NCBI RefSeq assembly: GCF_009737085.1
Contig: NZ_WOVL01000017.1
Location: 54,814-118,813 of the forward strand
Origin: Paenibacillus sp. NEAU-GSW1
Lineage (GTDB): Bacteria; Bacillota; Bacilli; Paenibacillales; Paenibacillaceae
Direction: 5' to 3'
DNA: 64,000 nucleotides
A program made the position numbers and the translations under genes. Under the pieces are notes generated by a model that was given only the letters and a program-made list of their open reading frames with translations, did not search any database and had not been told where the DNA came from. Of the stretch, positions 34,084-43,767 are shown in pieces; within the stretch, counting starts at the first letter, position 1, and the number at the start of each line of letters is the position of its first letter.

Positions 34084-34113
34084 ATTATAGTCTGAATATT
34101 ATAACTTCGGCAA
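34084..34113 (-). promoter_or_regulatory. Promoter of the riboswitch-controlled transcript
   Basis: On the minus strand TTGCCG (34108-34113) is followed after 18 bp by TATAAT (34084-34089). Transcription would begin near 34077, just before the aptamer. Of the 33922-34268 gap, 34114-34220 shows nothing else recognisable. Confidence 0.65.
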
Positions 34114-34215
34114 GATATTTATTAAGTTAAATTGTCCGTTTAGCTTAACAAGAATTTTCGGTGACAGTGAACAGGCATGATTTGACCAACATATTTTTCT
34201 TATTCGATGAGGTCT

Positions 34216-34272
34216 AACATAGCCAAAAAAAAAGAAACAACGCCGCAAAGCAGCGTTGCAAAGCAGCGTTAT
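34216..34272 (-). terminator. Terminator at the end of the sulfur-salvage operon
   Basis: On the minus strand, after the M20 stop, AACGC-TGCTTT-GCGGCGTT forms a stem and is followed by GTTTCTTTTTTTTT. The block AACGCTGCTTTGC is present twice, resembling the AACGCTG hairpins of the 3965-4390 array. Confidence 0.8.
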
Positions 34273-35501
34273 TTCTTCTCTGTTCCTTCGAGCGCTCCCG
34301 CAGCCCACGCAGCATGGAGCTTAGCGCCAATCACAAGAGCTCGCTCATCGAGCTCGAACTGCGGGTGGTGCACGGAGTGGACGATGCCGCGCTCGGTATT
34401 GCCCACGCCAAGAAACGCAAAAGCACCCGGCACGCGTTCCGTATACAGCGCAAAATCTTCTCCTGCCAAGCTCGGCGACTGCAGCGAGATCGCGTTGTCC
34501 TCCCCAGCAACGACAGCTCCCGCTCTGCGCGCGAGAGCGCCATAATGCTCGTCATTTCGGAGCGCCGTGCCGATTCTGAAGAGCGTCTCGCTTGATCCGC
34601 CAAAGGACTCGGCAATCGCTTGCGAACGTTTCACGATTAAGCTTCGCACTTGCTCGACCACTTCCGGATTGTAAGCCCGGTAGGTGCCTCTTATTTCCGC
34701 ATCTGCCGCGATCGCATTAATGACGGCTCCCGCCTTAAGCGTGCCGAAAGCAAGCACGGCAGGCTCAAGCGGATTTACAACGGTCGCCATAGCCGCCTTC
34801 ATTTCTTGAATGAACTGCGAAGCCATCATAATCGCGTCGACCGCCAAATGCGGCGAGCTGTGATGTCCGGCGACACCTTGAAAGGTTACCGTAAAATGCG
34901 ACGATGCCGCCATCGCATAGGCAGGATGCACCCCAATCGTGCCGACTGGCAGTTCCGGCCATACATGGAGCGCAAAGCAGGCGTCAACGCCGTCCAGCAC
35001 TCCGCTTTCCACTAGATCGCGGCCGCCGCTAACAAGCCGCCCGTCGAGCGGACTCGGAACCGCTCCTTCTTCCGCTGGTTGGAACACAAACTTAATCGTG
35101 CCGCGCAGCTTGTCGCGATGCCGGGCAAACGCCTTTGCAGCGCCTAAAAGCATCGCCATATGCGCATCATGTCCGCAAGCATGCATAACGCCTTCACGCC
35201 GGGACCGATATTCCGCCTCCGTCTGCTCGGCAATCGGCAACGCATCCATGTCCGCCCGCAGCAGCACAGTACGGCCAATACCTCCTCCGATTCCCTGCAA
35301 TGTTGCGACTACGCCTTTTCCGAAATGGTTGCCTGCGCCTCGCTTCACTTCAAGTCCCCAGCCCTCAAGCAGCTCGGCCACCTTTGCCGCAGTGCGGTCT
35401 ACGTCAAACAACAATTCCGGATCGCGATGAAAAGAACGGCGGAGCTCGATAAGCTCCGCCTCGTTTCCTTCGATATGCTCAAATAAATTATTCAATTCCA
35501 T
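34269..35501 (-). CDS. M20-family amidohydrolase (N-acyl-amino-acid deacylase)
   Basis: 410 residues. The M20D metal site is visible: LLRADMDALPI, MHACGHDAHMAM and FQPAEEGA, with a dimerisation domain about 190-300. In the B. subtilis ytmI and yxe sets a related enzyme (YtnL/YxeP) removes the N-acetyl group from S-modified N-acetylcysteine. It is the last gene of the minus-strand run and starts 3 bp after the monooxygenase stop. The substrate is inferred from context; hippurate or indole-3-acetyl-amino acids are alternatives. Confidence 0.85.
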   Translation of the reverse strand: MELNNLFEHIEGNEAELIELRRSFHRDPELLFDVDRTAAKVAELLEGWGLEVKRGAGNHFGKGVVATLQGIGGGIGRTVLLRADMDALPIAEQTEAEYRSRREGVMHACGHDAHMAMLLGAAKAFARHRDKLRGTIKFVFQPAEEGAVPSPLDGRLVSGGRDLVESGVLDGVDACFALHVWPELPVGTIGVHPAYAMAASSHFTVTFQGVAGHHSSPHLAVDAIMMASQFIQEMKAAMATVVNPLEPAVLAFGTLKAGAVINAIAADAEIRGTYRAYNPEVVEQVRSLIVKRSQAIAESFGGSSETLFRIGTALRNDEHYGALARRAGAVVAGEDNAISLQSPSLAGEDFALYTERVPGAFAFLGVGNTERGIVHSVHHPQFELDERALVIGAKLHAAWAAGALEGTEKK

Positions 35502-35504
35502 CGA

Positions 35505-36833
35505 TTAGCTCTTCACTTCCACTTTCGTATAACGGTTAGCCGGAACCGGCAGCTCCAGGTTGCCGCGAAGCGTGTCAGACTCATACTCCTCGCGGTAAAT
35601 GCCGCGCTCTTGCAATATCGGCACAACTAACTCTACGAATTCATCAAGGCTGTTCGGAGCCGACGAAGCAAAAATAAATCCGTCCGCCGCTTCCTCCTCG
35701 AACCATTGCTGAATCAGATTGGCGATGTGCTCCGGCGTGCCGATAAACGGAGTGCGAGGCGTTGCCGAACGAAGCGCAACCTGACGAAGCGTCAAGTTTT
35801 GCTCCTTCGCAACCCGTTTTATTTTATCCGTGCCGCTGCGGAAGCTGTTGCTGCCGAGATCGCCCAATTCAGGGAACGGCTCGTCAAGCGGGTATTGCGA
35901 GAAGTCGTGATGCTCGAAGAAGCGTCCCAAATAATCGAGCGCTTTATCTATCGTTACGAGACTCGCGATCTGCTCATATTTCGCCTCCGCTTCCTCCTGC
36001 GTGCGTCCGACAATCGGGCCGATGCCCGGCAAAATCGCGATTTCATCCGCCGAACGGCCGTAAGCGGCAGCTCTGAATTTAACATCGGCATAAAACTGCT
36101 TCGCTTCCTCGAGCGTTTCATGTCCGGTAAATACCGCATCCGCGCTTTTCGCCGCAAGATTTTTGCCCGATTCCGACGAGCCCGCTTGGAACACGACCGG
36201 CTGGCCCTGTTTGGAGCGCTGGATGTTAAGCGGCCCCTCGACTTGGAAATGTTCGCCCACATGGTTCAATCGATGCAGCTTGGAAGGATCGAAGAAGACG
36301 CCTGTTTCTTTATTCCGGACAAACGCATCATCCTCCCAGGAGTCCCAAAGCCCTCTAACGACCTCCAGATGCTCCTCGGCAATTTTATACCGCTGCGGAT
36401 GCGTCGGATGGTCTTTTTTGCTGAAGTTTTTGGCGGAGCCTTCGAGCGGTGAAGTAACGACATTCCAGCCTGCGCGCCCTCCGCTGATTTGGTCGATCGA
36501 TGCGAACTGTCTCGCCACTGTAAACGGATCGCTGTATGACGTCGACAGCGTTCCGACGAGGCCGATATTTTTCGTAACGGCTCCTAATGCTGACAGAATC
36601 GTGATCGGTTCGAACCGATTTAGAAAATGAGGGATTGACTGTTCCGTAATATATAAGCCGTCTGCGATGAAAACAAGGTCGAACTTGCCTTCTTCCGCCT
36701 TCAGCGCCTGCTGCTTGTAGTAATCAATATTTACGCTTGCGTCGGTCAGCGCATCCGGATGCCGCCATGCGCCTATGTTGCCTCCGACACCGTGAATGAT
36801 CGCGCCAAGCTTCAATTTTTTACGTTTCGCCAT
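35505..36833 (-). CDS. NtaA/SnaA/DszA-type flavin monooxygenase
   Basis: 442 residues from ATG 36833, with GGAGGG upstream. It is a bacterial luciferase-like protein of the NtaA/SnaA/DszA/CmoJ group: [48 protein letters not shown] and [11 protein letters not shown] are family blocks. It needs FMNH2 from a partner reductase. Homologues CmoJ (YtnJ) and YxeK oxidise S-substituted N-acetylcysteines in B. subtilis. It lies between the acetyltransferase and M20 deacylase genes, in the order expected for the acetylate-oxidise-deacylate pathway. Confidence 0.87.
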   Translation of the reverse strand: MAKRKKLKLGAIIHGVGGNIGAWRHPDALTDASVNIDYYKQQALKAEEGKFDLVFIADGLYITEQSIPHFLNRFEPITILSALGAVTKNIGLVGTLSTSYSDPFTVARQFASIDQISGGRAGWNVVTSPLEGSAKNFSKKDHPTHPQRYKIAEEHLEVVRGLWDSWEDDAFVRNKETGVFFDPSKLHRLNHVGEHFQVEGPLNIQRSKQGQPVVFQAGSSESGKNLAAKSADAVFTGHETLEEAKQFYADVKFRAAAYGRSADEIAILPGIGPIVGRTQEEAEAKYEQIASLVTIDKALDYLGRFFEHHDFSQYPLDEPFPELGDLGSNSFRSGTDKIKRVAKEQNLTLRQVALRSATPRTPFIGTPEHIANLIQQWFEEEAADGFIFASSAPNSLDEFVELVVPILQERGIYREEYESDTLRGNLELPVPANRYTKVEVKS

Positions 36834-36874
36834 CGTAATCCCTCCATAAATTGAATGATATGATTTCAGACCAA

Positions 36875-37408
36875 TTAGCCCAGCAACGCTGTCTCTTTCA
36901 ACTGCAGCCGATAGCATTTCACAAGCGTTTCGCCCTTCTGCATTTCTTTATCGCGCGCCCGTTCAAAGCCAAGCCGCTCATACAGCTTTACGGCAGAGGC
37001 CATCATGTCGGAAGTGTGCAAATGAAGCGTATCCGCGCCTAACTCGACGGAGCGCCGAGCGCTTTCTTTGATCAGGGCCGTAGCGACGCCTTTTCCTCTA
37101 GCTCTTGGAGAAGTTGCAAGCAGCCGAATAATTGGCGACGTTATGCCCAGCTCCGGCGCGCCGTAGGCTGTCTCGGAGGAAGCGAACAGCTGCACGCTGC
37201 CGACGATTTCCCCGTCCAGCTCCGCTAATATGCGAGCGATCGGACCCTCGCGGTCAACCGACTCCTTAATATTTTCCGCATATTGCTTCCAGCCTTCCTC
37301 CGGCATCACCTTCGCGTACTGGCCGTAGGCTTCCAGCATAAGGGCAAGAACGGCTTCACGATCCGTATCTGTTGCATCCCGAATATGAACTTGGCTAATC
37401 TCCGCCAT
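36875..37408 (-). CDS. GNAT N-acetyltransferase (S-substituted cysteine acetyltransferase candidate)
   Basis: 177 residues from ATG 37408, with GAGAGGTGATC upstream. A single GNAT domain has the acetyl-CoA motif [20 protein letters not shown] (about 110-130) and YERLGFERA. As first gene before a DszA-type monooxygenase and an M20 deacylase it corresponds in position to SnaA/SnaB (YtmI/YxeL), which acetylate the amine of S-modified cysteine. The function is by context. The leader carries the GGAATTAT inverted repeat at 37460-37494. Confidence 0.8.
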   Translation of the reverse strand: MAEISQVHIRDATDTDREAVLALMLEAYGQYAKVMPEEGWKQYAENIKESVDREGPIARILAELDGEIVGSVQLFASSETAYGAPELGITSPIIRLLATSPRARGKGVATALIKESARRSVELGADTLHLHTSDMMASAVKLYERLGFERARDKEMQKGETLVKCYRLQLKETALLG

Positions 37409-37459
37409 CGGTTGATCACCTCTCCCAAACTCGTAAAATCTTTTCTCCAACGGATAATT

Positions 37460-37494
37460 CTTATAATTCCAATGAAATAAGTATGAATTATAAG
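37460..37494. promoter_or_regulatory. Inverted repeat operator before the acetyltransferase operon
   Basis: CTTATAATTC and GAATTATAAG form perfect 10-bp arms separated by 15 bp. On the minus strand the promoter-distal arm reads TTGGAATTATAAG. The motif TWGGAATTAT recurs at 44661 and 45744. It resembles what I recall of the Bacillus CymR box, which controls cysteine-salvage operons. Confidence 0.6.
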
Positions 37495-37549
37495 TATAAA
37501 ATAGCATAAAAATAGGAGCCGTGTACAATCAACGTTTTCAATCGAACGA

Positions 37550-38023
37550 TTAATTTTTTGAATAAGCGTCTTTTATCCGGTTAATTTGGCCGATATGCCG
37601 CTCAACATGATTAATAAAGCCTTGGATTGCAGCCGCTATGCTGACGGTATCGCCTTTGAAATTAATGCCTGTTTTGGCCCAGTCCGCTTCGTTTAATCGG
37701 CTGAACAACTGGCTGTTATAAAGAAGAAACGACTGAAAAGCATCAAGTATTTCCGCCGCTGCTCCTTCGTTTCCATACTGTCCGCTAACCCAGCGATCCT
37801 GATTGAAAGCCGGGAGCGTCGCATTCGTATCGGCCAATATATCCCGAATCCGGAATGAAACGACGATATTATGATCGGCAAGATGCGTGAGCACCTCTGT
37901 CACGCTCCATTTCTCCGGCGTTTCCTTCCACTTCAGCTGCTCCTCGCTCAAACCGGCTATGGCATCATCCAATAATTTGCGAGTGTTCAGATAGCTCTGA
38001 ACATCAATCGGCTGGTTGCTCAT
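37550..38023 (-). CDS. DinB-family protein
   Basis: 157 residues from ATG 38023, chosen because GGAGGT is seven bases plus an ATGAGA upstream. It is a four-helix DinB/YfiT fold with the metal-binding histidines in VLTHLADHN (near 47-51) and FINHVERHIGQINRIK (near 140-150). Many DinB proteins are thiol-dependent transferases using bacillithiol. Its place in a sulfur-compound locus fits that role, but the substrate is unknown. Confidence 0.8.
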   Translation of the reverse strand: MSNQPIDVQSYLNTRKLLDDAIAGLSEEQLKWKETPEKWSVTEVLTHLADHNIVVSFRIRDILADTNATLPAFNQDRWVSGQYGNEGAAAEILDAFQSFLLYNSQLFSRLNEADWAKTGINFKGDTVSIAAAIQGFINHVERHIGQINRIKDAYSKN

Positions 38024-38060
38024 TCTCATTACCTCCAATATGGTTTTATCATGGTTTCCA

Positions 38061-39194
38061 TCATCTAAAACGTGAAAGCGAAAAAATGCCAATGTCCCGT
38101 GTTGTACTGCCTTTAAGCGCCAAATCGGCCAATAGCTCGCCAACCGAGCTTGCAAACTTAAAGCCGTGGCCGGAGAAGCCTCCAGCAATAACTACATTCG
38201 ATAATTCGGGATGGAAATCAATAATGAAATCCTCATCCGGCGAAAATTCATATTTGCATACTGCTCCGCGCAGCAGCTTTCCTGCCGCCTTCGGCATAAA
38301 TGATTCCAACGCTTGGCGAATATCCGCTTCATCCTCCGTATAACTGCCAAAGGGTTGAAACTCTTCCCCAGGCTGCCACAACACTCCCGTATCATGCCTG
38401 CCAATCTTTAAGCCGCTGCCGCCGCTGCTTGGAAAGCCGTAATAGCCCCCGTTGGATGTGCTCAGCGTAAAACCTGGAAACACCGATTCATCGAATAACG
38501 ACTCCTCTGCTTGGAACCAGCCGACCGTCTTGCGAATCGGTTGAATGGGCAGCGTCAGGAACGGTTCAACCGTTTTGAACCATGCCCCTGCGCTTACGAT
38601 GACTTTACCGGCGCGGTAAACGTCGCCTTTATCCGTGTATACGGCTACGCCTTCACCGTCCTTTTCCAGCTTTGTCGTTCTTGTATTTATGAGCAGCTCC
38701 GCGCCTGCAGCAATGGCCTGATTCCGGTAAGCGGCTACGCAACGTTCGCTCAGCAAATAACCGGCATTCGGCTCGTACAATCCTTCATAAAATTCGGGCA
38801 ATTGCACGCCAGGCCATCGTTTACGGATCTCATCCGCTTTCAAATACTCGGTTTCGACGCCAAAGGCGGCGGCGCTGCCGAGCTTCTCTGCAAACGAAAT
38901 GATGTCAGGCGCAGCCAAATTGAGTACGCCGGAAGCGACAAGAAGCTTTTCGCCTGACTCCGCCTCCAGCTCATTCCATAGCTCGTGGGATCGCAGCGCC
39001 AGCTCCGTATAAATTGCTCCGCCCGGATACGCATGCCGAATGAGCCGTGTGTCTCCATTATGGCTGCCATTATTATGGGGCGGGTCAAATGCGTCAATGA
39101 GCAGCGTCTTTGCGCCTCGCTTGGCCAAATAATAGCCAGCGCTCATTCCCATTGATCCTGCGCCAATTACAATTACGTCATATGAAGTACACAT
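38061..39194 (-). CDS. SolA-like FAD-dependent N-methyl amino acid oxidase
   Basis: 377 residues. The N-terminal dinucleotide motif is VIVIGAGSMGMSAGYYLAKRG. The Cys in GAVCKYEFSPDEDFIID corresponds to the cysteine that covalently binds FAD in monomeric sarcosine oxidase and N-methyltryptophan oxidase. It oxidatively demethylates N-methyl amino acids or a related amine, giving formaldehyde and H2O2. ATG 39194 follows TAGGATGG; an ATG 9 bases upstream is possible. Its presence in a sulfur-salvage run suggests an N- or S-alkylated amino acid substrate (inference). Confidence 0.82.
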   Translation of the reverse strand: MCTSYDVIVIGAGSMGMSAGYYLAKRGAKTLLIDAFDPPHNNGSHNGDTRLIRHAYPGGAIYTELALRSHELWNELEAESGEKLLVASGVLNLAAPDIISFAEKLGSAAAFGVETEYLKADEIRKRWPGVQLPEFYEGLYEPNAGYLLSERCVAAYRNQAIAAGAELLINTRTTKLEKDGEGVAVYTDKGDVYRAGKVIVSAGAWFKTVEPFLTLPIQPIRKTVGWFQAEESLFDESVFPGFTLSTSNGGYYGFPSSGGSGLKIGRHDTGVLWQPGEEFQPFGSYTEDEADIRQALESFMPKAAGKLLRGAVCKYEFSPDEDFIIDFHPELSNVVIAGGFSGHGFKFASSVGELLADLALKGSTTRDIGIFSLSRFR

Positions 39195-39230
39195 TGCGAC
39201 CATCCTACTCTCTAAGAGGCGCTGCCTCCC

Positions 39231-40391
39231 TTAATATTCATCCAATGCCAGCAGCGCCAATTCCGCGAAATAGCGAGCGCTTAACGGTAATGCTTTCTCA
39301 TTCAAATCGAACGCCGGATGATGCCACTCCTGCGGCCCCGCCGTTCCCATAAAAACGAATACGCCAGGCACTTGCTTCTGGTAAAAGGAAAAATCTTCGC
39401 CCGCTGCCGAAGGCACCGGAACGATCGCTTTCAACCCTGCCCGCTCCGCCGCAGCCTCGGCAACGGCAGCAAGCCGTTTATCGTTCGAAACCGGAGGAGG
39501 TCCTTGAATCCAACGGACACGCGCCTTCGTTCCAAAAGCTTCGGCTACGCCAGCTACGACCTGTTCGAAACGTGCAAGCACTTTTTGCCGCACTTCCTCC
39601 TCAAATGTACGGATCGTCCCGTCCAAAACCGCCTTCTCGGGAATGATGTTCCACGCCGTTCCGCTGTGCAGCTTCGTTACGCTAATAACCGCGCTTTGCA
39701 GCGTGCCGACATTGCGGCTCACAATCGATTGGAGCGCCGTTACGATATGCGCCGCCGTTACGATTGGATCGACGCCTGCTTCCGGCACCGCGGCATGCGT
39801 TCCTACGCCGTCGACTTCGACGACAAATCCGTCCGCCGCTGCCATGAGCGGTCCTTCCTTCACGCCGACCGTGCCGACAGGCAAATCCGGCTTGTTGTGC
39901 ATGCCGAATACCGCTTGCACGCCTTCCAGCGCTCCGCTCTCGATCACCTTGAGCGCGCCCAGCGCCTTCTCTTCCGCAGGCTGGAACAGAAAACGAACCG
40001 TTCCGTTAATCTCATGCTCCCGCTGCTTCAGCAGCAGCGCTGTACCGATAATGGCGGATGTATGGAAATCATGCCCGCAGGCATGCATTTTGCCTTCGAT
40101 AAGAGAAGCAAACGGCAGTCCCGTCTCCTCCTTGATCGGCAATGCGTCAATGTCGGCGCGGATCGCAATGATCGGCCCTTCTCCTGCCGGCTTGCCGACT
40201 TCGGCAATGACGCCGGTCTTCAGCCCGTAGTCGATAACGCGTATGTCCGCTTCCGCGAGCCATTTTTTGATCGAAGCCGTCGTCTCGAACTCCTCGTTCG
40301 ACAGTTCCGGATATTGATGTAAATGACGCCGAATTTCGATCAAATGCTGATCAAACTCCGGCGTTTCACTATAATTCCATTCAGTAGTCAT
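39231..40391 (-). CDS. M20-family amidohydrolase, second copy
   Basis: 386 residues with the M20D motifs AIRADIDALPI, MHACGHDFHTS and FQPAEEKA. It is related to, but clearly different from, the M20 gene at 34269. It probably deacylates an N-acyl amino acid such as an N-acetylated S-alkylcysteine. It follows the LLM gene after 71 bp that include a hairpin. AGGAGGATC precedes the start. Confidence 0.85.
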   Translation of the reverse strand: MTTEWNYSETPEFDQHLIEIRRHLHQYPELSNEEFETTASIKKWLAEADIRVIDYGLKTGVIAEVGKPAGEGPIIAIRADIDALPIKEETGLPFASLIEGKMHACGHDFHTSAIIGTALLLKQREHEINGTVRFLFQPAEEKALGALKVIESGALEGVQAVFGMHNKPDLPVGTVGVKEGPLMAAADGFVVEVDGVGTHAAVPEAGVDPIVTAAHIVTALQSIVSRNVGTLQSAVISVTKLHSGTAWNIIPEKAVLDGTIRTFEEEVRQKVLARFEQVVAGVAEAFGTKARVRWIQGPPPVSNDKRLAAVAEAAAERAGLKAIVPVPSAAGEDFSFYQKQVPGVFVFMGTAGPQEWHHPAFDLNEKALPLSARYFAELALLALDEY

Positions 40392-40407
40392 TTGAAGATC
40401 CTCCTAA

Positions 40408-40429
40408 AAAGTTTTGCGGATGCAAAACT
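40408..40429 (-). promoter_or_regulatory. Intercistronic hairpin
   Basis: AAGTTTTGC-GGAT-GCAAAACTT is a perfect 9-bp stem between the LLM and second M20 genes. AAGTTTTGCG is repeated at 40450. On the minus strand only TTTTTAGG follows the stem, so it could be a weak terminator lowering downstream expression. Confidence 0.55.
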
Positions 40430-40462
40430 TACTTCGTAAGCATATGCCTAAGTTTTGCGCAG

Positions 40463-41476
40463 CTAGCTGCCTACGGACAGCTCGGAGAACGCTTCGCTCA
40501 ACAGCTCGTAGGAACGGAGCCTTTGACTGAAATCTTTGACCGGCGTTGTGACGATAAACTCATCCACTTCATATTGCTGCCCAATTTCTTGCAGCCTTCG
40601 GCGCACCGTTTCCTTCGATCCGTGCGTCACCTCAGCGTCTCTTTCGACAATCGTATACGACTGCCCTGACTGCTTTCCATATTCTTCGGCTTGCGCAACC
40701 GTTCCGAGATTCAGCGTCTTTCCGTCAGCCAGCGTAATGCGTACGTTTTTCATGCCCGATGCCAGCGTAGAAGCTTCCTCATCAGTATCCGACACAATTA
40801 CAGACAATGCAACAATTGCCTTAGACGCCGCCCCATTGCTTCTATTGAACCGTTCGCGATATACAGTCAGCGCTTCATGGGCAACAGCGGGATCGCTGTT
40901 GATGAACTGGGCGAAAACATAGGAAAGTCCTTGCTCCGCCGCCAGCTCCGCGCTGCTGACGCTTGTGCCGAGCAGGAAAATTCCCGCCGGCTGCTCTGGA
41001 ATCGGGGAAGCTTGAATGCCGGCAAGCGGATGCGTATCCGGAAGCGTATTGTTTACGTGATGGCCAAGCTCCTCCAGCTTTTCGCCCAGCGACAGCGGCT
41101 CGGTAATGCCTTTCTGAAGAGCCTGCGTCGAGCGGGGCAGACCGCCCGGCGCGCGGCCAATGCCAAGATCGATTCTTCCAGGGGCGAGCGTTGCGAGAAT
41201 ATTAAAGTTTTCCGCCACTTTATAAGGACTGTAATGCTGCAGCATGACGCCGCCGGATCCCAGCCGGATCCGTTCCGTCTTTCCTACCAAATAAGCGAGC
41301 AGCACCTCCGGCGAAGATCCTGCCAGAAAACCGTCATGATGCTCCGATACCCAAAAACGATGGTAGCCGAGCCGTTCAGCTTGCTGTACAAGCTCGACCG
41401 TATGATTGAATGCGTCTGCCGGCGTTTCCCCTTCGAAAACAGGGCTTTGATCCAAAATGCTAAGCTTGATCGTCAT
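40463..41476 (-). CDS. LLM-class luciferase-like monooxygenase (YtmO/CmoO-like)
   Basis: 337 residues, luciferase-like fold: RFWVSEHHDGFLAGSSPEVLLAYL, RIRLGSGGVMLQHYSPYKVAENF and APGRIDLGIGRAPGG are typical of the group including YtmO/CmoO. It uses reduced flavin from a reductase to oxidise an alkyl sulfur or similar group. It starts 17 bp after the ABC ATPase gene, as ytmO follows the ytmJKLMN transporter genes in B. subtilis. Confidence 0.85.
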   Translation of the reverse strand: MTIKLSILDQSPVFEGETPADAFNHTVELVQQAERLGYHRFWVSEHHDGFLAGSSPEVLLAYLVGKTERIRLGSGGVMLQHYSPYKVAENFNILATLAPGRIDLGIGRAPGGLPRSTQALQKGITEPLSLGEKLEELGHHVNNTLPDTHPLAGIQASPIPEQPAGIFLLGTSVSSAELAAEQGLSYVFAQFINSDPAVAHEALTVYRERFNRSNGAASKAIVALSVIVSDTDEEASTLASGMKNVRITLADGKTLNLGTVAQAEEYGKQSGQSYTIVERDAEVTHGSKETVRRRLQEIGQQYEVDEFIVTTPVKDFSQRLRSYELLSEAFSELSVGS

Positions 41477-41493
41477 AAATTACACCTCGCAAT

Positions 41494-42246
41494 TTAAATG
41501 TTATATACCCATTCCGAAGTAATCCGCTTCAGAAACTGCTTCGTTCTTTCCTCTTTCGGCGCGCCGAACACCTCGTTCGGCTTACCCTCCTCGACGATGA
41601 CGCCGCCGTCCATAAAAACCACTCTCCCCGCTACATCGCGGGCGAAGCTCATTTCATGCGTGACCACGATCATCGTAATGCCTTCATTGGCGATTTTTCG
41701 AATGACGTCGAGCACCTCGCCTACAAGCTCGGGATCAAGAGCGGATGTCGGCTCGTCGAACAGAATGACCTCGGGATTCAGCGCCAGCGCACGGGCGATT
41801 CCGACCCGCTGCTGCTGTCCGCCCGACAGCTGGCTCGGGTAGGCATCGAGCTTGCTTGCAAGACCGACCTTCTCCAGCACCTCGACGCTGCGTTTGCGCG
41901 CTTCTTCCTTAGACAGCTTTTGAACGATGACGAGTCCCTCCATCACATTCTCAAGCGCCGTTTTATGCTTGAACAAATTGTAATGCTGGAACACCATCGC
42001 CGATTTTTGCCGGAGCTTATGAATGTCCTTTTTGACGGGATGCTTAAAATCGACTGAAAAATCGCCGATTACGATGCTGCCGTCGTTCGGCTTCTCCAAA
42101 TAGTTAATGCAGCGCAGCAGCGTCGTTTTGCCCGAGCCGCTCGGCCCGAGAATCGCGACGACCTCGCCTTTTTCCACTGTCAGGCTAATGTCTTGCAATA
42201 CATTGTTTTTGCCGAAAGACTTCGATACCCGCTTCAGCTTAATCAT
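41494..42246 (-). CDS. tcyN: Polar amino acid (cystine-type) ABC transporter ATPase
   Basis: 250 residues. Walker [10 protein letters not shown] (about 34-42), the GlnQ-type [16 protein letters not shown], signature LSGGQQQRV, Walker [15 protein letters not shown] and the H-loop in VVTHEMSFA are complete. It overlaps the permease stop by 4 bp (ATGA). By synteny with the ytmJKLMN genes it probably energises import of cystine or S-alkylcysteines. Confidence 0.87.
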   Translation of the reverse strand: MIKLKRVSKSFGKNNVLQDISLTVEKGEVVAILGPSGSGKTTLLRCINYLEKPNDGSIVIGDFSVDFKHPVKKDIHKLRQKSAMVFQHYNLFKHKTALENVMEGLVIVQKLSKEEARKRSVEVLEKVGLASKLDAYPSQLSGGQQQRVGIARALALNPEVILFDEPTSALDPELVGEVLDVIRKIANEGITMIVVTHEMSFARDVAGRVVFMDGGVIVEEGKPNEVFGAPKEERTKQFLKRITSEWVYNI

Positions 42247-42953
42247 GCTACGCCACCTCGATTGTAATTGTTGATTCGACGCTCCAGCAGCCCGGTTCCC
42301 CGTTCAATCAATACCGTCATTCCCCAGAACAAAATGGCAGCGGCAATGTAAGCCTCGAGAAATTTCCAATTGGTCGCTGCAACGATTTGCGCCTGCGCAT
42401 TGATCTCTACGACCGATACGGTAAAAGCGAGCGTCGATCCATGCAGCATGCCGATCAAATTGTTGGACAAATTCGGCAGGCTGACAGCTAACGCTTGCGG
42501 CATTACGATGCGCCGCAACGCTTGCACCGTCGTCATGCCGATCGAATAGGCCGCTTCGATCTGACCGCGATTGACGGCCGTAATGCCTGCACGCACCACC
42601 TCTGACATATAGGCCCCTGCCGTTATGGAAAACGAAATATATGCGAAGCCGATTAATGGAATGTTTGCGGAGCTGAATCCGAAACCTAGTGCGTCTGCCG
42701 CACCGTCAATAAGCAGCGGCAATCCGAAATAGATAAGAAGCAAATGCATCAGCATCGGCGTTCCGCGAATAAACATCACATAGCCGGCAGCGATCGGATG
42801 AAGAACCGGTACGCGATAGGTGCGAATAAGCGCAACAGCCGTTCCGATCAGAAACCCGACCGCTACGGAAACGACCGTAATGTACAGCGTATTCGGGATC
42901 GCCTGAATCAAGCTGAGAAACGCCGTCCCGATAAAACTGAAATCGAGCCGCAT
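42243..42953 (-). CDS. tcyM: Polar amino acid ABC permease (TcyM-like)
   Basis: 236 residues, a HisM-type permease with about five membrane segments. The EAA-like loop is [20 protein letters not shown], then [28 protein letters not shown]. It starts 3 bp after the other permease gene and forms a heterodimer with it. Confidence 0.85.
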   Translation of the reverse strand: MRLDFSFIGTAFLSLIQAIPNTLYITVVSVAVGFLIGTAVALIRTYRVPVLHPIAAGYVMFIRGTPMLMHLLLIYFGLPLLIDGAADALGFGFSSANIPLIGFAYISFSITAGAYMSEVVRAGITAVNRGQIEAAYSIGMTTVQALRRIVMPQALAVSLPNLSNNLIGMLHGSTLAFTVSVVEINAQAQIVAATNWKFLEAYIAAAILFWGMTVLIERGTGLLERRINNYNRGGVA

Positions 42954-42956
42954 CGG

Positions 42957-43724
42957 CTAGCCCCCTTCCTTGATGCTCGGCAAGAGCTGTTTTTTCCACA
43001 CACCGAATCCGCGGCGCCTCGGCTCCTGCGCACCGACCTGCTTCTCGTGCCTTAGCAGTCTCCGCTCCACATACAGGAAGGTGCGTTCAAGCGCTGTGCT
43101 GATAACGAAATAAATAAGTGAAAGCGCAATATAAGTCTCGATAAAATGCTGGGTCACGCCGCCAAGCGTCTGTGACTTTCCAGTCATCTCCATCGCTCCG
43201 AGCGAGAATGCAAGAGAGGTGTCCTTCAAATTGGCAATGACCAGGTTCGCAAATATCGGCACGGAAATCGCCAGCGCCTGCGGCAGTACGATTCGGGTAA
43301 AAGCTTGATAGCCGCTCATGCCTATGGCGTATGCAGCCTCAACCTGCCCCCGGTCAACGGCATTAACCGCCGCCCGAATGCCTTCCGAGATGAACGCGCC
43401 GCTATGGAGCGAATACGTCAGTATGACAAACACAAGCACATCGGTTCGCGACAGATCAACCCCAATCAGCTTGAACAGCTCGGGCACGCCGTAATAGACG
43501 AGGAACAGCTGGATCAGAATCGGCGTTCCGCGGAAGAAGCTGACATACACTTGCGAGATCCGCTTCAGCACGGGGATGTTATACAAGCGGGGCAGCGCCA
43601 CCAGTAAGCCGATGGCAATGCCGACGATGATCGACGCCGCTACGATAAACAACGTAATGTGCAGATACGACAGCAATTTGGGTATAAAGTCGAGCACGTA
43701 GCTGATATCGAATTTTTTGCCCAT
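42957..43724 (-). CDS. tcyL: Polar amino acid ABC permease (TcyL-like)
   Basis: 255 residues, a HisM-type permease with SFFRGTPILIQLFLVYYGVP and AVNAVDRGQVEAAYAIGMS. ATG 43724 is favoured with GGAAGAGGTG upstream; an in-frame GTG lies 6 bp earlier. The C-terminus is Arg-rich. It is cotranscribed with the binding protein and ATPase. Confidence 0.85.
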   Translation of the reverse strand: MGKKFDISYVLDFIPKLLSYLHITLFIVAASIIVGIAIGLLVALPRLYNIPVLKRISQVYVSFFRGTPILIQLFLVYYGVPELFKLIGVDLSRTDVLVFVILTYSLHSGAFISEGIRAAVNAVDRGQVEAAYAIGMSGYQAFTRIVLPQALAISVPIFANLVIANLKDTSLAFSLGAMEMTGKSQTLGGVTQHFIETYIALSLIYFVISTALERTFLYVERRLLRHEKQVGAQEPRRRGFGVWKKQLLPSIKEGG

Positions 43725-43767
43725 TTTCACACCTCTTCCTTATACCCAAATGAGTTCGACAACTTTG

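Noticed and set aside
39318..40322. 334-codon plus-strand frame antisense to the M20 gene
   Set aside because: Arg-rich composition typical of an antisense shadow; the M20 motifs on the other strand are intact.
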